A DNA stretch of 64,000 nt from Theobroma cacao. Its lineage: Eukaryota > Streptophyta > Magnoliopsida > Malvales > Malvaceae. The notes under the pieces were generated by a model. That model was given only the letters and a program-made list of their open reading frames with translations, had not been told where the DNA came from and made no database searches. The position numbers were made by a program, and so were the translations under genes. Within the stretch, counting starts at the first letter, position 1. Each line of letters opens with the position of its first letter. The stretch covers positions 17,875,842 through 17,939,841 of the forward strand of contig NC_030851.1 in the NCBI RefSeq assembly GCF_000208745.1. The letters run 5' to 3'. Of the stretch, positions 46,747 through 60,010 are shown piece by piece.

Positions 46747-48500
46747 GGAGACCTAAAGTTATTAGGTTAAGGCTAGTCTATTTCCTTCTTCCCCTTTTTT
46801 TTTCTCCTTTACATTTAAACGGCGTTGTTTCAGGTGCCTTTTTTAAACCTTTAAAACCTAACTATAAAACCTACTCTCTTTTTTTCTCATTTTCAATCTA
46901 TCTTTATCTTTACTCCTTTCCTCTCAATCCTCTTCCCTCAACTTTGACTTATTACTAAAATGGCTATAGAGAGAAAAAAAGAGCATTTTGGAGAGAGAAA
47001 GGGAGGCTTTTTTGCAAATAGGCATGGACAAGGAGGAACGAACGAGGACTTCTATCAGCAAGGGTTTTAGGGCATAAGGATACGCGGACAATTGGAGTTG
47101 GCATGGTGAAAGTCTTCATTGCATTCAGTTGTTGTGGATAATTTGAAAGTGGGGGCTTCATGGGTTGAAATCAAGGCAGCTTTTAACTGTTTTGGAGTGG
47201 TGGTGGATGTCTTTGTGTCGAGAGGCAAAGGTAAACGTGGAATGTCTTCAACATGGTAATGGAATGTTTTTTGCTGGGAAAAGATTAATGATTAAAAAAG
47301 CTTTTGCTAAATACAAAGGTGGTGGTGGTTTAAATGTTGGTTAACTAAATACAGGTATGGGTGAACGGCATTTGTTTAAAGATGTGTTAATGGACAAGGA
47401 TAAGAATACTATAATGAGGTCTATCCATGTTGTGAAACAATTGAGGGTAATGGTCCAAGAGGATTTGAAAGTCTATGTTCCCAAAATCGGTAGAGAGTGG
47501 TTGAAAAGGTCAGTTATTAGGACAATACATGTGGGAGTATGTATATCCCAAATTAAGGAAAGTATTGCGGATTTGGGTATTAAAGCTAGAGTTAGAAAAG
47601 TTGGAGGTCTTAGGTTCTTTATTACTTTTGAGGATCATAGAAGCATGGATATGGAGTTGGCAGAGTCATTCTCTCTACTAAAAGAGTGGTGTGTGATTGT
47701 GTCTCCCTACGACGGTGATTCGCAACAAAAAGAGTTACAATGCCGGGTTTATATAGAACAAATACCAATTCATGTGTGGCATGAAATTTTGTTTAAGGCC
47801 TTAAGGGATAAATGGGGTGAATGCTTTAAGATAGACTCGATTTCTTTATTAATGAACTAGTTTGAGTTTGGCAAAATTTTGGTAAGAGTGTATAAGCTCA
47901 AATAAATTACCATGTTTTCCACTATTCGGGTAGTAATAATAAGTTTATAGTGCATGTAAAAGCTGTTAAGATTATGACAGTTAGCTCTAATGAGGATGGT
48001 GGTGATGTGAAGGGTAGTGACGGTGGTGCCTAACTGGTTTAGGAGTTCGCTCATGGTGGCAATGGGCAGCAAGATATTCAAATTTTGAAACTAGGAAATG
48101 GTCAGTTGGACAATGAGTTAGTTATAATTGGCGATCAGGAATGTAAGGGAAATAAAGAAAACAAAATTCAAAATTCAAATAGAGCTATTATCAAGACTAG
48201 GGAGACTCTTAATGAAAATGAAAGTCTTGATGATGAAGGGTTAGAGTATCTTGGTGCAACTTATTAACCTATTTTATTGGATAAAATTTTTTCTAGAATT
48301 TTCCAAGCATTGAAGAGGTAGGCAGATAAGGTACAAGAGTTGGAGGCCCGTTTTAATATGGAAAGTGCTATGGCTTGTAAACCACTTCAGACAATTTATG
48401 GAGATAATGATAAGAATAGGGAAGTTGGTAATAAAAGTTGTGACTTAATTGAAATTGTGTTGCACTTGGGAGTTTTCGACTTGATAAAACATTGGATAAT
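46747..48500 (+). pseudogene. plant L1-type LINE: 5' region and ORF1 (RRM plus DUF4283-like)
   Basis: Pyrimidine-rich leader, then ATG near 46961 (MAIERKKEHFGEREGG). Past a stop comes VVVDNLKVGASWVEIKAAF, then FGVVVDVFV (an RNA-recognition motif of the plant LINE ORF1 type). The domain at 47357-47860 has WLKRSVIRTIHVGV, RKVGGLRFFITFED and VYIEQIPIHVWHE, as in DUF4283-type ORF1 proteins that bind element RNA. Many stops and frameshifts follow up to about 48500. Confidence 0.75.
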
Positions 48501-49078
48501 GTGGAGACAAAGGGAGGTGTCGTAGCATTATTTGGACTGACAGGTGTGGATGAAGTAGACTTTATCTTTATGCTTAAGCAAAGGGATGTTGCTGGTCAAT
48601 ATGATGGAAATATTAGTACGTTGGAGGCGTTAATCATATAAAACAATTTATGGATACAATGTGTTAAAGATGGCTCCAACAGAAAGTTTGGGGATGATAG
48701 TAGTGATTTAGATGGTGCATTGGGATGTAACTTTAGAAAGGATTCAAAGTGTGTACTTAAGAGTGGTAAGAGGCGTCCTAAGGGGAAAAAAACCAAATGA
48801 GAGAAAAGATGTGTTTGTAGACGGTAAGACATTGAGAAATGGCAAGTCTATTGAAGAGACTTTTAAATGTTTCACCTGGAGCCAGAATCAAATGACTAAT
48901 TGGATTGTAATATACAAGAGGTAGAAAGAGTTTGGCAGGTGTGCAAGAAGGCTGGATTAAAATTAGTAATGGAAAAAGAGGAATTAATTAAAGCTGTAAC
49001 CTTGTTGGAGTAGGAGGAGCAAGGTCAGTATGCGTAATGAGTGGTTTAGGAGGTTGAGTGAGTGTGTTTAATTAATAT

Positions 49079-50013
49079 ATGAAGTTAATAATATGGAATA
49101 TTAGAGGGGTTTGTAGATGGGAGAAAAAAAAGAGTAGTCAAAAGGGTCATAAATAAAGAAAATCCATCTACTGTTTTTTAACAAGAAACAAAGTTAAGAA
49201 AACATTTAAGCAACGTGTTTGAATTGTTGTGATGTAAGGATAAAATTAGAGGTTGTAGTGTGAAGTCGAAAGGTTTGTTTGGTGGCTTAATTTTGATGTG
49301 GAGGGATGAATTTTTAAATATAGAAGAGATAATGTTGGATAGAAATTTATTATTGTCATTGGTGTTGTGAATGGGATTTCTAGAAGATGTGGATTTATGA
49401 ACGAATATATGCCCAATGATGACACTAAAAGAGCTAAGTTATGGTTAAAATTACTGTCTGAAATGAATAAACGTGATGTTTGGTGGTGTTTGGGTGGTGA
49501 TTTCAACTTAGTCGGGTTTAAAGAAGAAAAGGTGGGTAGAAGGGATGTAATAAAAGCTACTATCGATTTTGATAATTTTATTCAGGAGACTGTGTTGGTG
49601 GATTTACCTATGGTAGGGGGTAAATTCACTTGGTGCAGTAGGAGGGAGGATGCTACCTTTTGTCGATTGGATAGGCTTTTAGTTGATTCTGATTTGTTGG
49701 CAGGTTACTCTGATATGGTTCAAGTATGTTTGTCATTTTCTTTATCTAATCATAATCTAGTGACTTTGGGTGGGATAGATTTTAATGAGGGTTTTAAGCC
49801 ATTTAAAGTCTTCAATTATAGGTTAGAGGATAGTTTTTTAATATCACTTATAAAAGATAATTGGAGGCTAGATTTAGGTGGAATAAAAAAAGGCCGACTA
49901 TATGGAGGAATCTAAAAGAATTGAGGCCTTTAATCAAGAATATGGGTGCATGCAACACCGGATTGAAGATTTGGAAGGTGAACTACATTTGTTGGATATG
50001 GAATGGCAAGATT
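49079..50013 (+). pseudogene. LINE ORF2: AP-type endonuclease domain (first part)
   Basis: The ATG at 49079 opens MKLIIWNIRG (family MK.LSWN.RG) and a QETK motif follows after a stop. A frameshift lies near 49360. 49367-49915 then gives WWCLGGDFNLV, FTWCSRR..FCRLDRLL and SNHNLVTL, the family SDH motif with Asp changed to Asn. ORF2 continues past 49915 (RIEDLEGELHLLDMEWQD) to the AGATT site where the Copia element sits, and resumes at 60011. Confidence 0.85.
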
Positions 50014-51119
50014 TGTTGGTCCCAAATAAATGTGCTAGAGGGGGGGTGAATAGCACTTTTTGGCTCTTTTAAATATTAACTTATAATTGGAGACAAATGC
50101 ATAATTAAAGAAAGAACTTAAAGATGAATAAAAACTGAAAACAAAATAGATAAACACACAGCTATTTATAGTGGTTCGGTCCAAGACCTACATCTACTAC
50201 CTTGATTGTTCAACCAAGGATTTTCCAAACAATCCACTAAGTACAGTGAAATTACCAAGCTTTCACCAAGCTTTACAGTGGCTTTTTTCAGGCTCAGCCA
50301 AAACCTTTCACAATAGTTTTTCCCAGGCTTAACTATAACCCAATACCTAACTTTTCAAGGCTAAGTTAGAACCTTTACCTAAACAAGCAATCCTAACTTG
50401 ATTGAACCCCTTAGAGTGAACTTTTCACTCTAAGAAAATAAAGAGAAATGAAATAGAAGTGTACCTATGATCACAAAGTTGATCTAAGTGGTACAAGTTG
50501 AAATGCAAAACACAACTACAAAGATGGGGCGTTGAGTGCAGTAAAGTGCAAAGAGATTTTTGCTAGTTTTTGAGCTCTTTTTGCTTGGAAGCCTTCTCTA
50601 AACTTGTTTCTAACTGTTGGAAGTCCCTTTTATACTTGAAAATTCCGCTCTGATGTGAGTTAGATAGTTTTTGACCATTGGAAACAGTTTGGTAGATATT
50701 CTGGCCATCAATCTGCCATTTAGTGCAAACTTCAAAATTGCAAGCAGAATGCTCTTAGTCGACTAATCGATATCTTAGTCAACTAAGTCGTCTCTGTCTT
50801 TTGATCCCAGTTTCTGGCAGTGTGTACTTAGTTGACTAACTCATTCCTTGGTCAATTAAGTTAGTTCTGTTTCTCAATACTCTTTAACCTGCCAACTTTT
50901 GATTTAAATCTTAGCTGACTAACTCTTCATTAATCGACTAAGGGGCTTCTGTCTTATTGATCAATTGTGACTTCCTTATTTCTATGCTCTTTGATATGTG
51001 CATTTGAATAATTGATTAAATATTTGCATACAAGTTTTATCCTGCACACTTAATTAGAAATATTAGATACAAATGAAATGGGAATGTTTTATTATCATCA
51101 AAAACTAATGGAGCCAGTA
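50014..51119 (-). repeat. 3' LTR of the SIRE-like element
   Basis: 1106 bases. On the minus strand it starts TACTGGCTCC (mutated from TGTTGGCTCC in the other LTR) and ends GGGACCAACA. It contains TTAGTCGACTAA at 50755-50766 and several variants to about 50945. Confidence 0.93.
50755..50945. repeat. palindromic words TTAGTCGACTAA in the SIRE-like LTR
   Basis: A perfect 12-base palindrome at 50755-50766 (second LTR: 59632-59643), then variants cttagtcaactaag, cttagttgactaac, ttggtcaattaag, ttagctgactaa and taatcgactaag. Two more copies lie inside the element near 53970-54005 (ttagttgactaa, ttagtcgactaa). Confidence 0.88.
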
Positions 51120-51136
51120 ATCTCCCCCTTTTTTAT
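51120..51136 (-). other. polypurine tract of the SIRE-like element
   Basis: On the minus strand TAAAAAAGGGGGAGAT abuts the 3' LTR. It is the plus-strand primer site, and its place fixes the LTR edge and the element's orientation. Confidence 0.88.
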
Positions 51137-51831
51137 GATGACAAAACATTCCTTGATTAACACCACAGTGTCTTTTTATTCTTTTTAATCCTACAAAAAA
51201 TGGGGATTGCTCCCCCTAAGTGTGTGCTTCCCATTAGTGTGAGCATATTTTGCTTATTCATTCCAGCAAATTTTATTCATGTCATATAGAAAATGACACT
51301 ATACATTCAGAGTATATATATGAAAAAATATAAAGTGATTTAAAACAAGTGAATGTTGACAGATTATCATCAAAATTTCAGCAGTGTTTGTCAACAATAT
51401 ATTGTTATCAGATTTTGTCTATGCCATTTATCATTCAACAGATATACTATACTTAGCATCCATATTTATTCACCAACACAATCCATTCACATAATAAAAA
51501 TTAGTCATTAGCGTACTATCCCAATATCAGTATAGCACCAGATTTTTTAATAGCAGTAGTCAAAATACCATAGACAGTAAGATAACATCAGATATTCAAT
51601 TATCAACATTCGAATAATATAAACATATCAACATCCCAACAACATAAACAACAAAGTTAAAGTCAAGTGTTCAAATGTTAGTTGGGTAAAAACAGCAGTA
51701 ACAATTAATGTTCCCAAATTGCCCTTAAACAGTTTCTACTTTCTATCTCCCCTAATCTTTTCATAATTTCTCCTCTAAGGTCCTAGCTATATTTCTCCCC
51801 CTTTTGGTCATCATCAATTTGAGGGAGGTAT

Positions 51832-53835
51832 TCAGTTCTCTAAGGAGGCCGATGGAGTGGATTCATTAGTGCCATAAAAAACATTTAGAGGCTCGAAAGA
51901 AGGTTCTAGAGGGGATTTTTCAGGGGATTGCTCAGGGGATGAAATCTCAAAAAGGTTTTGAGGAGAGGAGATTGTTGTTGGCTTGGCCTTCTCAGCCAAT
52001 CTGGATGATTTCCTTCTTTTAATGAACTTCGTTTTAGTTACCATTATTTTCTTGCCTTTGCCTGGTGGTTTGGACTTTATCTGTGGTTCTTTAGTAACTT
52101 TTTCTTTTCTTTTCCCTTATTGCCCTTCTGCAGTGGACTTCCTTGCTTGTACTTTGACAGATTCTTTTTCAGTTTGCTCTTCTTTAACCATTTAATGGAA
52201 GATATCCATGATAGATACTTATTTTGAGTTGGGGGGAGAAAACTGTTTTTCTTGAGTCTCGGGTTAAGGTAGAGGAGTTTCATCTAGTGACCCTAGCACT
52301 TTAGTTCCTTGTACTGATTCTTCCTTGTCCTGAGGCTCAGGTGAGGGGAATTTTCTTGGTTGTTCCACCTCAGGTTCATGACCTTCAGCCTAAAAAGTAG
52401 AGTCCTCAGCTTCCTGTCCTACTGGAGCTTGGCTAGGAAGTGCAAAGTTGTCTGCAGTAGTTGGTTCTGAGGGCATTTTTCCTTTCTTTTTCAGTACTTT
52501 TTCCAGTTCAGTCACTTTTTCCTCAATTTTTTGCATTCTTGCTCCTTGGTCTATGAGCTTTCCATCAATTCTCATTAGTAGATTAAATATCATTTCATTT
52601 GAGAATTGAGGTGGTGCTGCCTGTGGTTGAGCAAGTAAGGAGGATTCTTTTGCTAGACCAGTCTTGGGGGTTTTAATGTATCTTTCTCCATCAAGTTTGT
52701 ATCCCATTTTAGGCAAGCTTCCTAGATAAATGGCTTAGTCTCTGGTTTTGACCTTGTCTGCCTCATATCTAAAGCTCCAAATTCCTTTCTTTTACACTAG
52801 AAAAGTGATGATATTTCCATAAGGCAAATTTATCTTCTCAAGTCTACATGCTCCTCTCATTCTCTTAATCATAAATCTACCCAAATTAAGTGAAACACCA
52901 CTAAATGCATGTTCCATTAGCCATAAATCCTGGAGGCTAATGTAGCTTAAGCTTCCACTCCTGCCATGAATATTGGTGGCAACAAAGTAATGCAGAATCC
53001 TTATTTGAGGACTTGTAATAAGCCTGACATTACTCTTGGAGGAGTACTTTTCTCTTTTCCTTGTGATAACTTCCCACAAGGATGAAGGGTCATAATTCTC
53101 AGGAAATTCAAATTCTCCCTAATTACACTCTATTTTAAGAAGTTCCCCTAAATCTGCAGCAGTGATGGTAAATTCTTTCCCATTCAAAAGCACATTCAAG
53201 CCCTCATCATAATAATCATCAAGATCTTCCAGTTCATCCTTGTCAACAACTATACTCAAATAGAATTCTTTAACTAAACTAGCACTGTATGATCAGTTTT
53301 TAAATGTGTTGAAATCCTTCAATTTTAACTCTTCAAAATAATTTGATAAACTTGTCAAGATTTCAGGCATTTCATTAAAGCTTTCCCAGTCAATGTATTT
53401 TCCACAAGAGATAGGTGTATTCTTTATTTTCCTAAATCTTTCTTCATGTACTTTATTTATGAATTTAGAAGATGAAGTAGTACATTTCTTGTGGGATTTG
53501 CTCTTTTCTTTCTTCTTTTCAGATTTGTGGCTCTTCGATTTTCCAAATTTTTTGCTTACAGATCCCGACTCAATCCTTTTTTTTTCTTCAGTATTTCAGC
53601 TTGCAAACTTTCTTCCATTGGTCGTTTGCCTTTCTTCTTCTCCAAAAGTTCTTGAGATTTTCCTGATTTCATCATTTGGTTTGGATGATTTTGGACTCAA
53701 GGTTTCGAATGGTTGGGAGATGAGGGTTTCAGTTTTAGGCGTTGGTTTTAGCAGAGAGAGAGTGTAAAGAAAATAGGTTGAGAGCAATTTAATCCCAAAA
53801 AAAAAAAACTGTCTGACTTCCCTTTCAAAATTCAA
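51832..53835 (-). pseudogene. extra ORF between pol and 3' LTR (plant-transposon-protein/env-like position)
   Basis: Minus-strand pieces: 53835-53596 (KPTPKTETLISQPFETLSPK..KISRTFG), a Lys/Ser-rich link, 53400-53080 (GKYIDWESF..LDDYYDEGLNV), 53079-52792 (VRLITSPQIRILHYFVATN..INLPYGNIITFLV), 52716-52390 (coiled coil QKIEEKVTELEKVLKKKGK) and 52044-51832 (IKRRKSSRLAEK, Ser/Pro-rich). The middle part resembles the 'putative plant transposon protein' domain seen in many plant retrotransposon ORFs. SIRE elements carry an extra ORF here that has been called env-like. No signal peptide or clear transmembrane span is visible, so an envelope function is not supported by this sequence. Several stops. 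Confidence 0.6.
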
Positions 53836-54307
53836 AAATTACTTCCTAATTTTATTTTTGGTTTAGGCGATTTTTCTTCTCTATTTTATTTTTCGATAGG
53901 TAGTTTCTTTTCATTATTTTATTCCCCTACCTTTAACTTAATTGAGTCTTATTATTTAAGGTGACAGAATGCTCTTAGTTGACTAAGATTCTCTTTAGTC
54001 GACTAAGTGCCTTCTGTTTTATGTGTATGAGTTAAAAATTTACCTACAACTCCTGCATATTAATCATCCCCAAATTCCTTCTAATCTTACAAAATCTATC
54101 TTCATTTAGAAGTTTGGTAAAGATGTTAGCTAATTGATGCAAAGTATTCACAAACTCAATTTTAATATCACCCTTCCCTACATGGTTTCTAACAAAGTGG
54201 TGCCTAATTTCAATCTGTTTAGTCCTTGAGTGCTACACATGATTTTTTGGGATGTTAATTGCACTTGTATTATCACAATATATTGGTATATTACGCATTG
54301 ATATTCC

Positions 54308-57300
54308 TTAGTTTTTTAGTTGTTGTTTAATCCATAGGATTTGAGCACAACAGCTTCCTAAGGAAATATACTTTGCTTCAGCTATAGAGAGTGCTACAAA
54401 ATTTTGTTTCTTACTTGACCAGGATACTAACATACTTCCTAGGAATTGGCATGTTCCATTAGTGCTCTTTCTATCGATTTTGCTTACTGCAAAGTCTGCA
54501 TCCGAATAGCCTACAAGATTAAATAATGATTCTTTAGAGTACCATATTTCTAAGGTTTGTGTTTCTAAGAGATATCTAAAAATTCTCTTAACAGCAATTA
54601 AGTGTGATTCTTTAGGCTGTGACTGATATCTAGTACACAAACACACACTAAACTAAATATCTGGTCTGCTTGCTGTTAAGTAGAGTAATGATCCGATCAT
54701 ACCTCTATAGAGCTTTTGATCAACATCCTTCCTTTTTCATCTAAATTAAGTCTGGTGGATGGATTCATTGGTGTACAAATTGATTTTAGCTTCAGCATAT
54801 CAAACTTTTTGAGCATGTCTTAAGTGTATCTTTTTTTGTTGATAAAGATTCCTTTATCACTTTGTTTGATTTGAATGCCAAGAAAGTACTTCAGCTCACC
54901 CATCATGCTCATCTCAAATTCACCCTGCATCTCTTTGGCAAAGTTCTTGCAGAAAGCCTCATTAGTTGCACCAAACACAATGTCATCCACATAAATTTGA
55001 ACAATAATCAAATCATTTAAGTATCTTTTAATAAACAATGTTGTGTCAATACTACCTCTAACATAACCTTTTTCAACCAGAAATTTTGAAAGCCTCTCAT
55101 ACCAAGCTCTAGTAGCTTGTTTCAATCCATACAAGGCTTTGTTAAGTTTGAAAACATGATATGGTTTTTCAAAGTCCTCAAACCTAGGGGGTTGCTCAAC
55201 ATAAACTTCTTCTTGGATGAAACCATTTAAAAATGCACTCTTTGCATCCATTTGGTACAATTTAAAATTCATAAAGCATGCAAAAGCAAGCAACAACCTG
55301 ATGACTTCAATCCTAGCTACTGGTGCAAAGGTCTCATCATAGTCAATTCCTTCCTCTTGGTTGTATCCTTGGGGTTTATTTCTAACTACATTTCCTTGCT
55401 CATCTGCCTTATTTCTAAACACCCATTTTGTTCCAAAAATAGGGTGGTTTAAAGGCCTAGAGACTAATGACCACACGATTTCTTTTGAATTGATCAAGTT
55501 CATCTTGCACGGCCAATATCCAGCTTTCCTCTTTTTTTGCTTCCTTAAATGTTTTAGGCTTAATTTGAGATATGAAAGTTGTAAACTCACAAGTCTCTCT
55601 TGTTGCTCTCCTAGTTTTAACACCTTGTGAAATATCACCTATGATTAGTTCTTGTGGGTGGTCTTTTGCATATCTCTAACTCCTTGGAAGAACATTATGC
55701 TGAATTTTTGTTCTTTGCAAATTTTCTAGAGGTGGAGTTTCATTTTCTCTTATAGGTGAGCTTTCTTCATTATTTTTATTGTTCTCTAAGCTCATTTGTT
55801 CCATTTGCTTGTCTAGGATCTTTACATCATCATCATCATTAGCATGAATTTCCTTTTGTAAGGCATTGGACTCATCAAAAACTACATGGATTAATTCTTC
55901 AATAGTTAAAGTTCTTATGTTGAAAACTCTATAGGCCTTTGAGTTTAATGCATATCCTAAAAATATTGCCTCATCACTTTTTGCATCAAACTTACTTAAG
56001 GACTGTTTTCCATTGTTTAACACAAAACATTTACAACCAAAACTCCTAAGTTATGAAATATTTGATTTCCTACCCTTGTAAAGTTCATAGGGAGTCTTTG
56101 ATATCATGGCTCTAATTGAGACTCTATTAAGTATATATGTTGCTGTGTTCATTGCCTCAGCCCAAAAATATTTTTGGTAGGTTATTCTCACATAGCATAG
56201 TTCTTGCCATTTCTTTTAAGGTTTGGTTTTTCCTCTCTACAACTCTATTTTGTTGAGGTGTTCTAGATGTAAAAAAATTATGATCCAACCCCTTTTCATT
56301 GCAAAATTTCTCAAATTCATCACTTTCAAATTCTCTTCCATGATCACTCTTAATACTAACTATAGGTAATCCTTTTTCATTTTCTACCTTCCTACAATGA
56401 CTTATAAATGCTGGTAGAGCATCATTCTTATGAGCAAGAAAATAAACCCAAGTGTAACTAGAGTAGTCATCAACTATTACAAATCCATAAGATTTTCCTC
56501 ATAGACTAGTTATACTTATTGGACCAAATAGATCAATGTGAAGCAATTCAAGAGGTCTAGTTGTTGACACAATCTTCTTAGTCTTAAAGGATGTTCTAAC
56601 TTGTTTTCCTAGTTGGCAAGCATCACATATTTTATCATTTTCAAATTTTATATCTGGCAGTCCAACAATTAGATTTTTCCTAATTAATTTTGACATAGTA
56701 TGCACGCTCACATATCCTAGTCTCCTATGCCACAGCCAGCTATCATTTTCAGCATTTGCCATTAAACACATTTCACAATTCATTTCAAGATTTTCAAGAA
56801 ATACAACATACATATTTTTTAATCTTCTTCCTATAAATGAAACTTTATCTGTGCTTATATCTATCACTTCACACTTATTTGAATCAAAGCATACTTTAAA
56901 TCCTTTATCACATAATTGACTAATGCTCAATAAATTATGTTTCAAGCCTTTAACCAATAACACATGACTGATTTGAGTTTGGGAGTTCTTACCAAACGTT
57001 CCTATACCATGAATTCTGCCTTTTGAATCATCACCAAAGGATACGGTACCTCCATTTCTTTTGTCCAGCTAAACAAATAGCGTTTCATCTCCTGTCATGT
57101 GCCATGAGCAACCACTGTCCATATACCAAGGCTACTTTTTCTTGAGTTGAGCTCTTGAACATGTGTCTTTTAAGTGCAGCTCAACCTACAGAACAAAATT
57201 TCAGTTTTTCTTTATAGGTACCCATACCTTGATGGGTTCTTGATTGTTAGCAGCAACATAAAATCGTTTTGGAACCATATTTTTCTTATTTTTTGCATGC

Positions 57301-58834
57301 TTCTTTTCGTAAAACAATCATATGATAAATGACCAATTTTGTTATAAATATAGCATCTAGATACTGCATTACCGGAATTTTTCTTGTAGTAGACATTTCT
57401 TTTTGAAGTTTCATTTTTCAAATTCTTAAGAGCTGTGTTTTCATCAAGTGTTTTTTGCAAAGCTTCAAATTTATTGTCCAGCTCTAATTTCAAAACTTCA
57501 AAATCTATTTTTGACTATTCTAACTCAACTTGCAGAAAATTTTTTTGCTCAAAAACAGAATTGAACTCTTCTCTTATCTTTTCCAAATCATTTTCAAAAG
57601 ATGCAGTCTTTTTCTTTAAAGCCTTGTATTTTGAAAAGAGTTTTTCAAATTCATCATAAAGGCACTCATACTCATATTGTAAATCATCAATAGAAATATT
57701 GCAAGGGGATGAGGATACCTCGGATTCATCATCTTGTACCATCAAACACAAGTTTGCTCTTTCTTCAGCTTTTTCATCTTCAGCTTCAGAGTTTGATGTG
57801 TCACTATCCGACCATGCAGCTGCCACCATTGCCTTATTTGATTTCTTGTTTTTCTTTAGAGTTTCTTCTTTCAGCAATGGGCATTCGGACTTGAAATGTC
57901 CAAGCTTTTTGCATTCGAAGCAGGTCAACTCCTCCTTTTTGTTGGAGTCATTTTTGTTTCTGGTTTTCAATGAAAGACCTTGATCTTTTCTAAACCCTCT
58001 TCTAGCTAGTCTCCGATTTTTTTTGCCCATAAGCTTTTTGAATTTCCTTGCAACCAGTGCCAACTCTTCATCATCATCACAGGATAGCTCTTCCAGCTCT
58101 TCTTCAAGAATGCTGGCTTTTAGAGTAATGCTCTTTTTCTTTTATTTTGCTTTCTTCTTATCTTTTTCTTCTTCTTCCTTGAGTTATAGCTCATGAGTGA
58201 GGAGAGAACCACAAATCTCATCTAGAGTAATAACTTTTAGGTCCTTGGCTTCTCGAATTGCAGTCACTTGAGGCTTCTAATTTTTTGGTAGGCTTCTAAG
58301 AAGTCTTTTAACAATCTCATGCTCGGGAATTGGTTTGCCTAGTTGACTTAATTTGTTTGTGATATTTGTGAATCTATCTAACCTGCTGGTGATATCTTTA
58401 CCAGGCTCCATCTTAAACATTTCATAATTATGGGTCAAGAGAGCTATCTTGGACTCTTTGACTTGAGAAGTCCCTTTATGGATAATTCTAAGTTTATCCC
58501 ACACTTGTTTAGCTGTTGTAAAACTTGATACTTTGTTGAATTCGGTGGGAGTTAAGGCACAATGCAATGTATTGATAGCCTTAAAATTTGTTTGGACTCT
58601 CTTAGTTTCAGCCTCGATCCATTCAGACTTTGGCTTAGGCATCATCTCATTTGTTACTAAATTTAAGATTGAGGAAATAAAGGGTCCATTAGTTATGATG
58701 TCCCACATTTCATAATCAATTGCTCTAATGTATATTGACATCCTAGTGCTCCAATAAGGATAGTTAGAGCTATCAAACAGAGGTGGTCTGTTTGTGGATT
58801 GTCCCTTAGCAACTATGGATTTTTGGAAAGCCAT
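54308..58834 (-). pseudogene. SIRE-like Copia gag-pol polyprotein (broken)
   Basis: Start ATG 58834: MAFQKSIVAKGQSTNRPPLF, gag with WDKLRIIHKGTSQVKESKI. Zinc knuckles CFECKKLGHFKSEC (57920-57880) and a second CYIYNKIGHLSYDC (about 57355-57310). Protease WYMDSGCSWHMTGDETLF at 57128-57075 (DSG at 57119-57111). Integrase zinc region DSWLWHRRLGYVS..CDACQLGKQ, where the usual LGH is LGY, then HIDLFGP near 56520. RT: FGTKWVFRNK, FAPVARIEVIRLLLAFA, QMDAKSAFLNG and catalytic YVDDI (about 54985). RNase H: GYSDADFAVSK and SIAEAKYISL, end at 54308. Stops after LRSLPKN (58277), in the protease region and at 56499, plus frameshifts, make it inactive. Confidence 0.9.
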
Positions 58835-58878
58835 TTAGATCCTCCCAAAGGGTGTTAGACCTTAAGAATAGGGAACTA

Positions 58879-58890
58879 GCTCTGATATCA
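58879..58890 (-). other. primer-binding site of the SIRE-like element
   Basis: Minus-strand TGATATCAGAGC two bases after the 5' LTR. One change from TGGTATCAGAGC, the Copia site complementary to initiator tRNA-Met. Confidence 0.88.
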
Positions 58891-58892
58891 CT

Positions 58893-60005
58893 TGTTAGTC
58901 CCAAATAAATGTGCTAGAAGGGGGTGAATAACACTTTTTGGCTCTTTCAAAAATTGACCTCTAATTGGAGACAAATGCACAATAAAAGAAAGAACTTAAA
59001 GATGAATAAAAACTGAAAACAAAACAGACAAACACACAGCTATTTATAATGGTTCGGTCCAAGACCTACATCCACTACCTTGATTGTTCAACCAAGGATT
59101 TTCCAAACAATCCACTAAGAACGGTGAAATTACCAAGCTTTCACCAAGCTTTACAATGGCTTTTTCCAGGCTTAGCCAAAACCTTTCACAATTGTTTTTC
59201 TCGGGCTCAACTATAACCCAATACCTAACTTTTCAAGGCTAAGTTAGAACCTTTACCTAAACAAGCAATCCTAACTTGATTGAACCCCTTAGAGTGACCC
59301 TTTCACTATAAGAAAATAAAGAGAAATGAAATAGAAGTGTACCTATGATCACAAAGTTGATCTAAGTGGTACAAGTTGAAGTGCAAAACACAACTACAAA
59401 GATGGGGCGTTGAGTGCAGTAAAGTGCAGAGAGATTTTTGCTAGTTTTTGAGCTCTTTTTGCTTGGAAGCCTTCTCTAAACTTGTTTCTAGCTATTGGAA
59501 GTCCCTTTTATACTTGAAAATCAGCTCTGATGTGAGTTAGACAATTTTTGACTGTTGAAAACAGTTTGGTAGCTAATCTGGTCGTTAATTTGTCTTTTAG
59601 TGCAGACTTCAAAATTACATGCAGAATGCTCTTAGTCGACTAACCAATATCTTAGTTGACTAAGTTATCTCTGTCTTCTGATCCTAGTTTCTGGCAGTTC
59701 TGGCAGTGTGCACTTAGTTGACTAACTCATTCCTTAGTTGACTAAGTTGGTTCTGTTTCTCAATACTTTTTAGCCCACCAACTTTTGATTTAAATCTTAG
59801 CTGACGAACTCTTCATTAATCGACTAAGGGGCTTCTGTCTTGTTGATCAATTCTGATTTCCTTATTTTTATGCTCTTTGATACGTGCATTTGAATGATTA
59901 ATTAAATATTTGCATACAATTTTTGTCCTGCACACTCAATTAGAAATATTAGATACAAATGAAATAGGAATGTTTTATTATCATCAAAAACTAATGGAGC
60001 CAACA
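58893..60005 (-). repeat. 5' LTR of the SIRE-like element
   Basis: 1113 bases, minus strand TGTTGGCTCC .. GGGACTAACA. Palindromic words as in the partner LTR (TTAGTCGACTAA at 59632-59643). Confidence 0.93.
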
Positions 60006-60010
60006 AGATT

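Larger units (their letters stand above)
50014..60005 (-). mobile_element. SIRE-like Copia retrotransposon, 9992 bp, TSD AGATT
   Basis: Complete structure on the minus strand: 5' LTR 60005-58893, primer site, gag, protease, integrase, RT, RNase H, an extra ORF, polypurine tract, 3' LTR 51119-50014. Perfect AGATT at 50009-50013 and 60006-60010. The LTRs differ at roughly 7% of positions over the first ~330 bases by eye, so the insertion is not recent. Gene order PR-INT-RT-RH is Copia. The long gag with two zinc knuckles, and the extra ORF after pol, point to the SIRE/Maximus lineage. It interrupts LINE ORF2. Confidence 0.93.

Noticed and set aside
53596..53835. Hydrophobic stretch FFFFGIKLLSTYFLYTLSLL as an envelope signal/membrane segment
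   Set aside because: It lies upstream of the likely start of the extra ORF and is encoded by an A/T-rich leader with a poly-A run; not supported as part of the protein.
55361..55630. 89-codon plus ORF inside the Copia RT region
   Set aside because: Shadow of the RT reading frame on the opposite strand.
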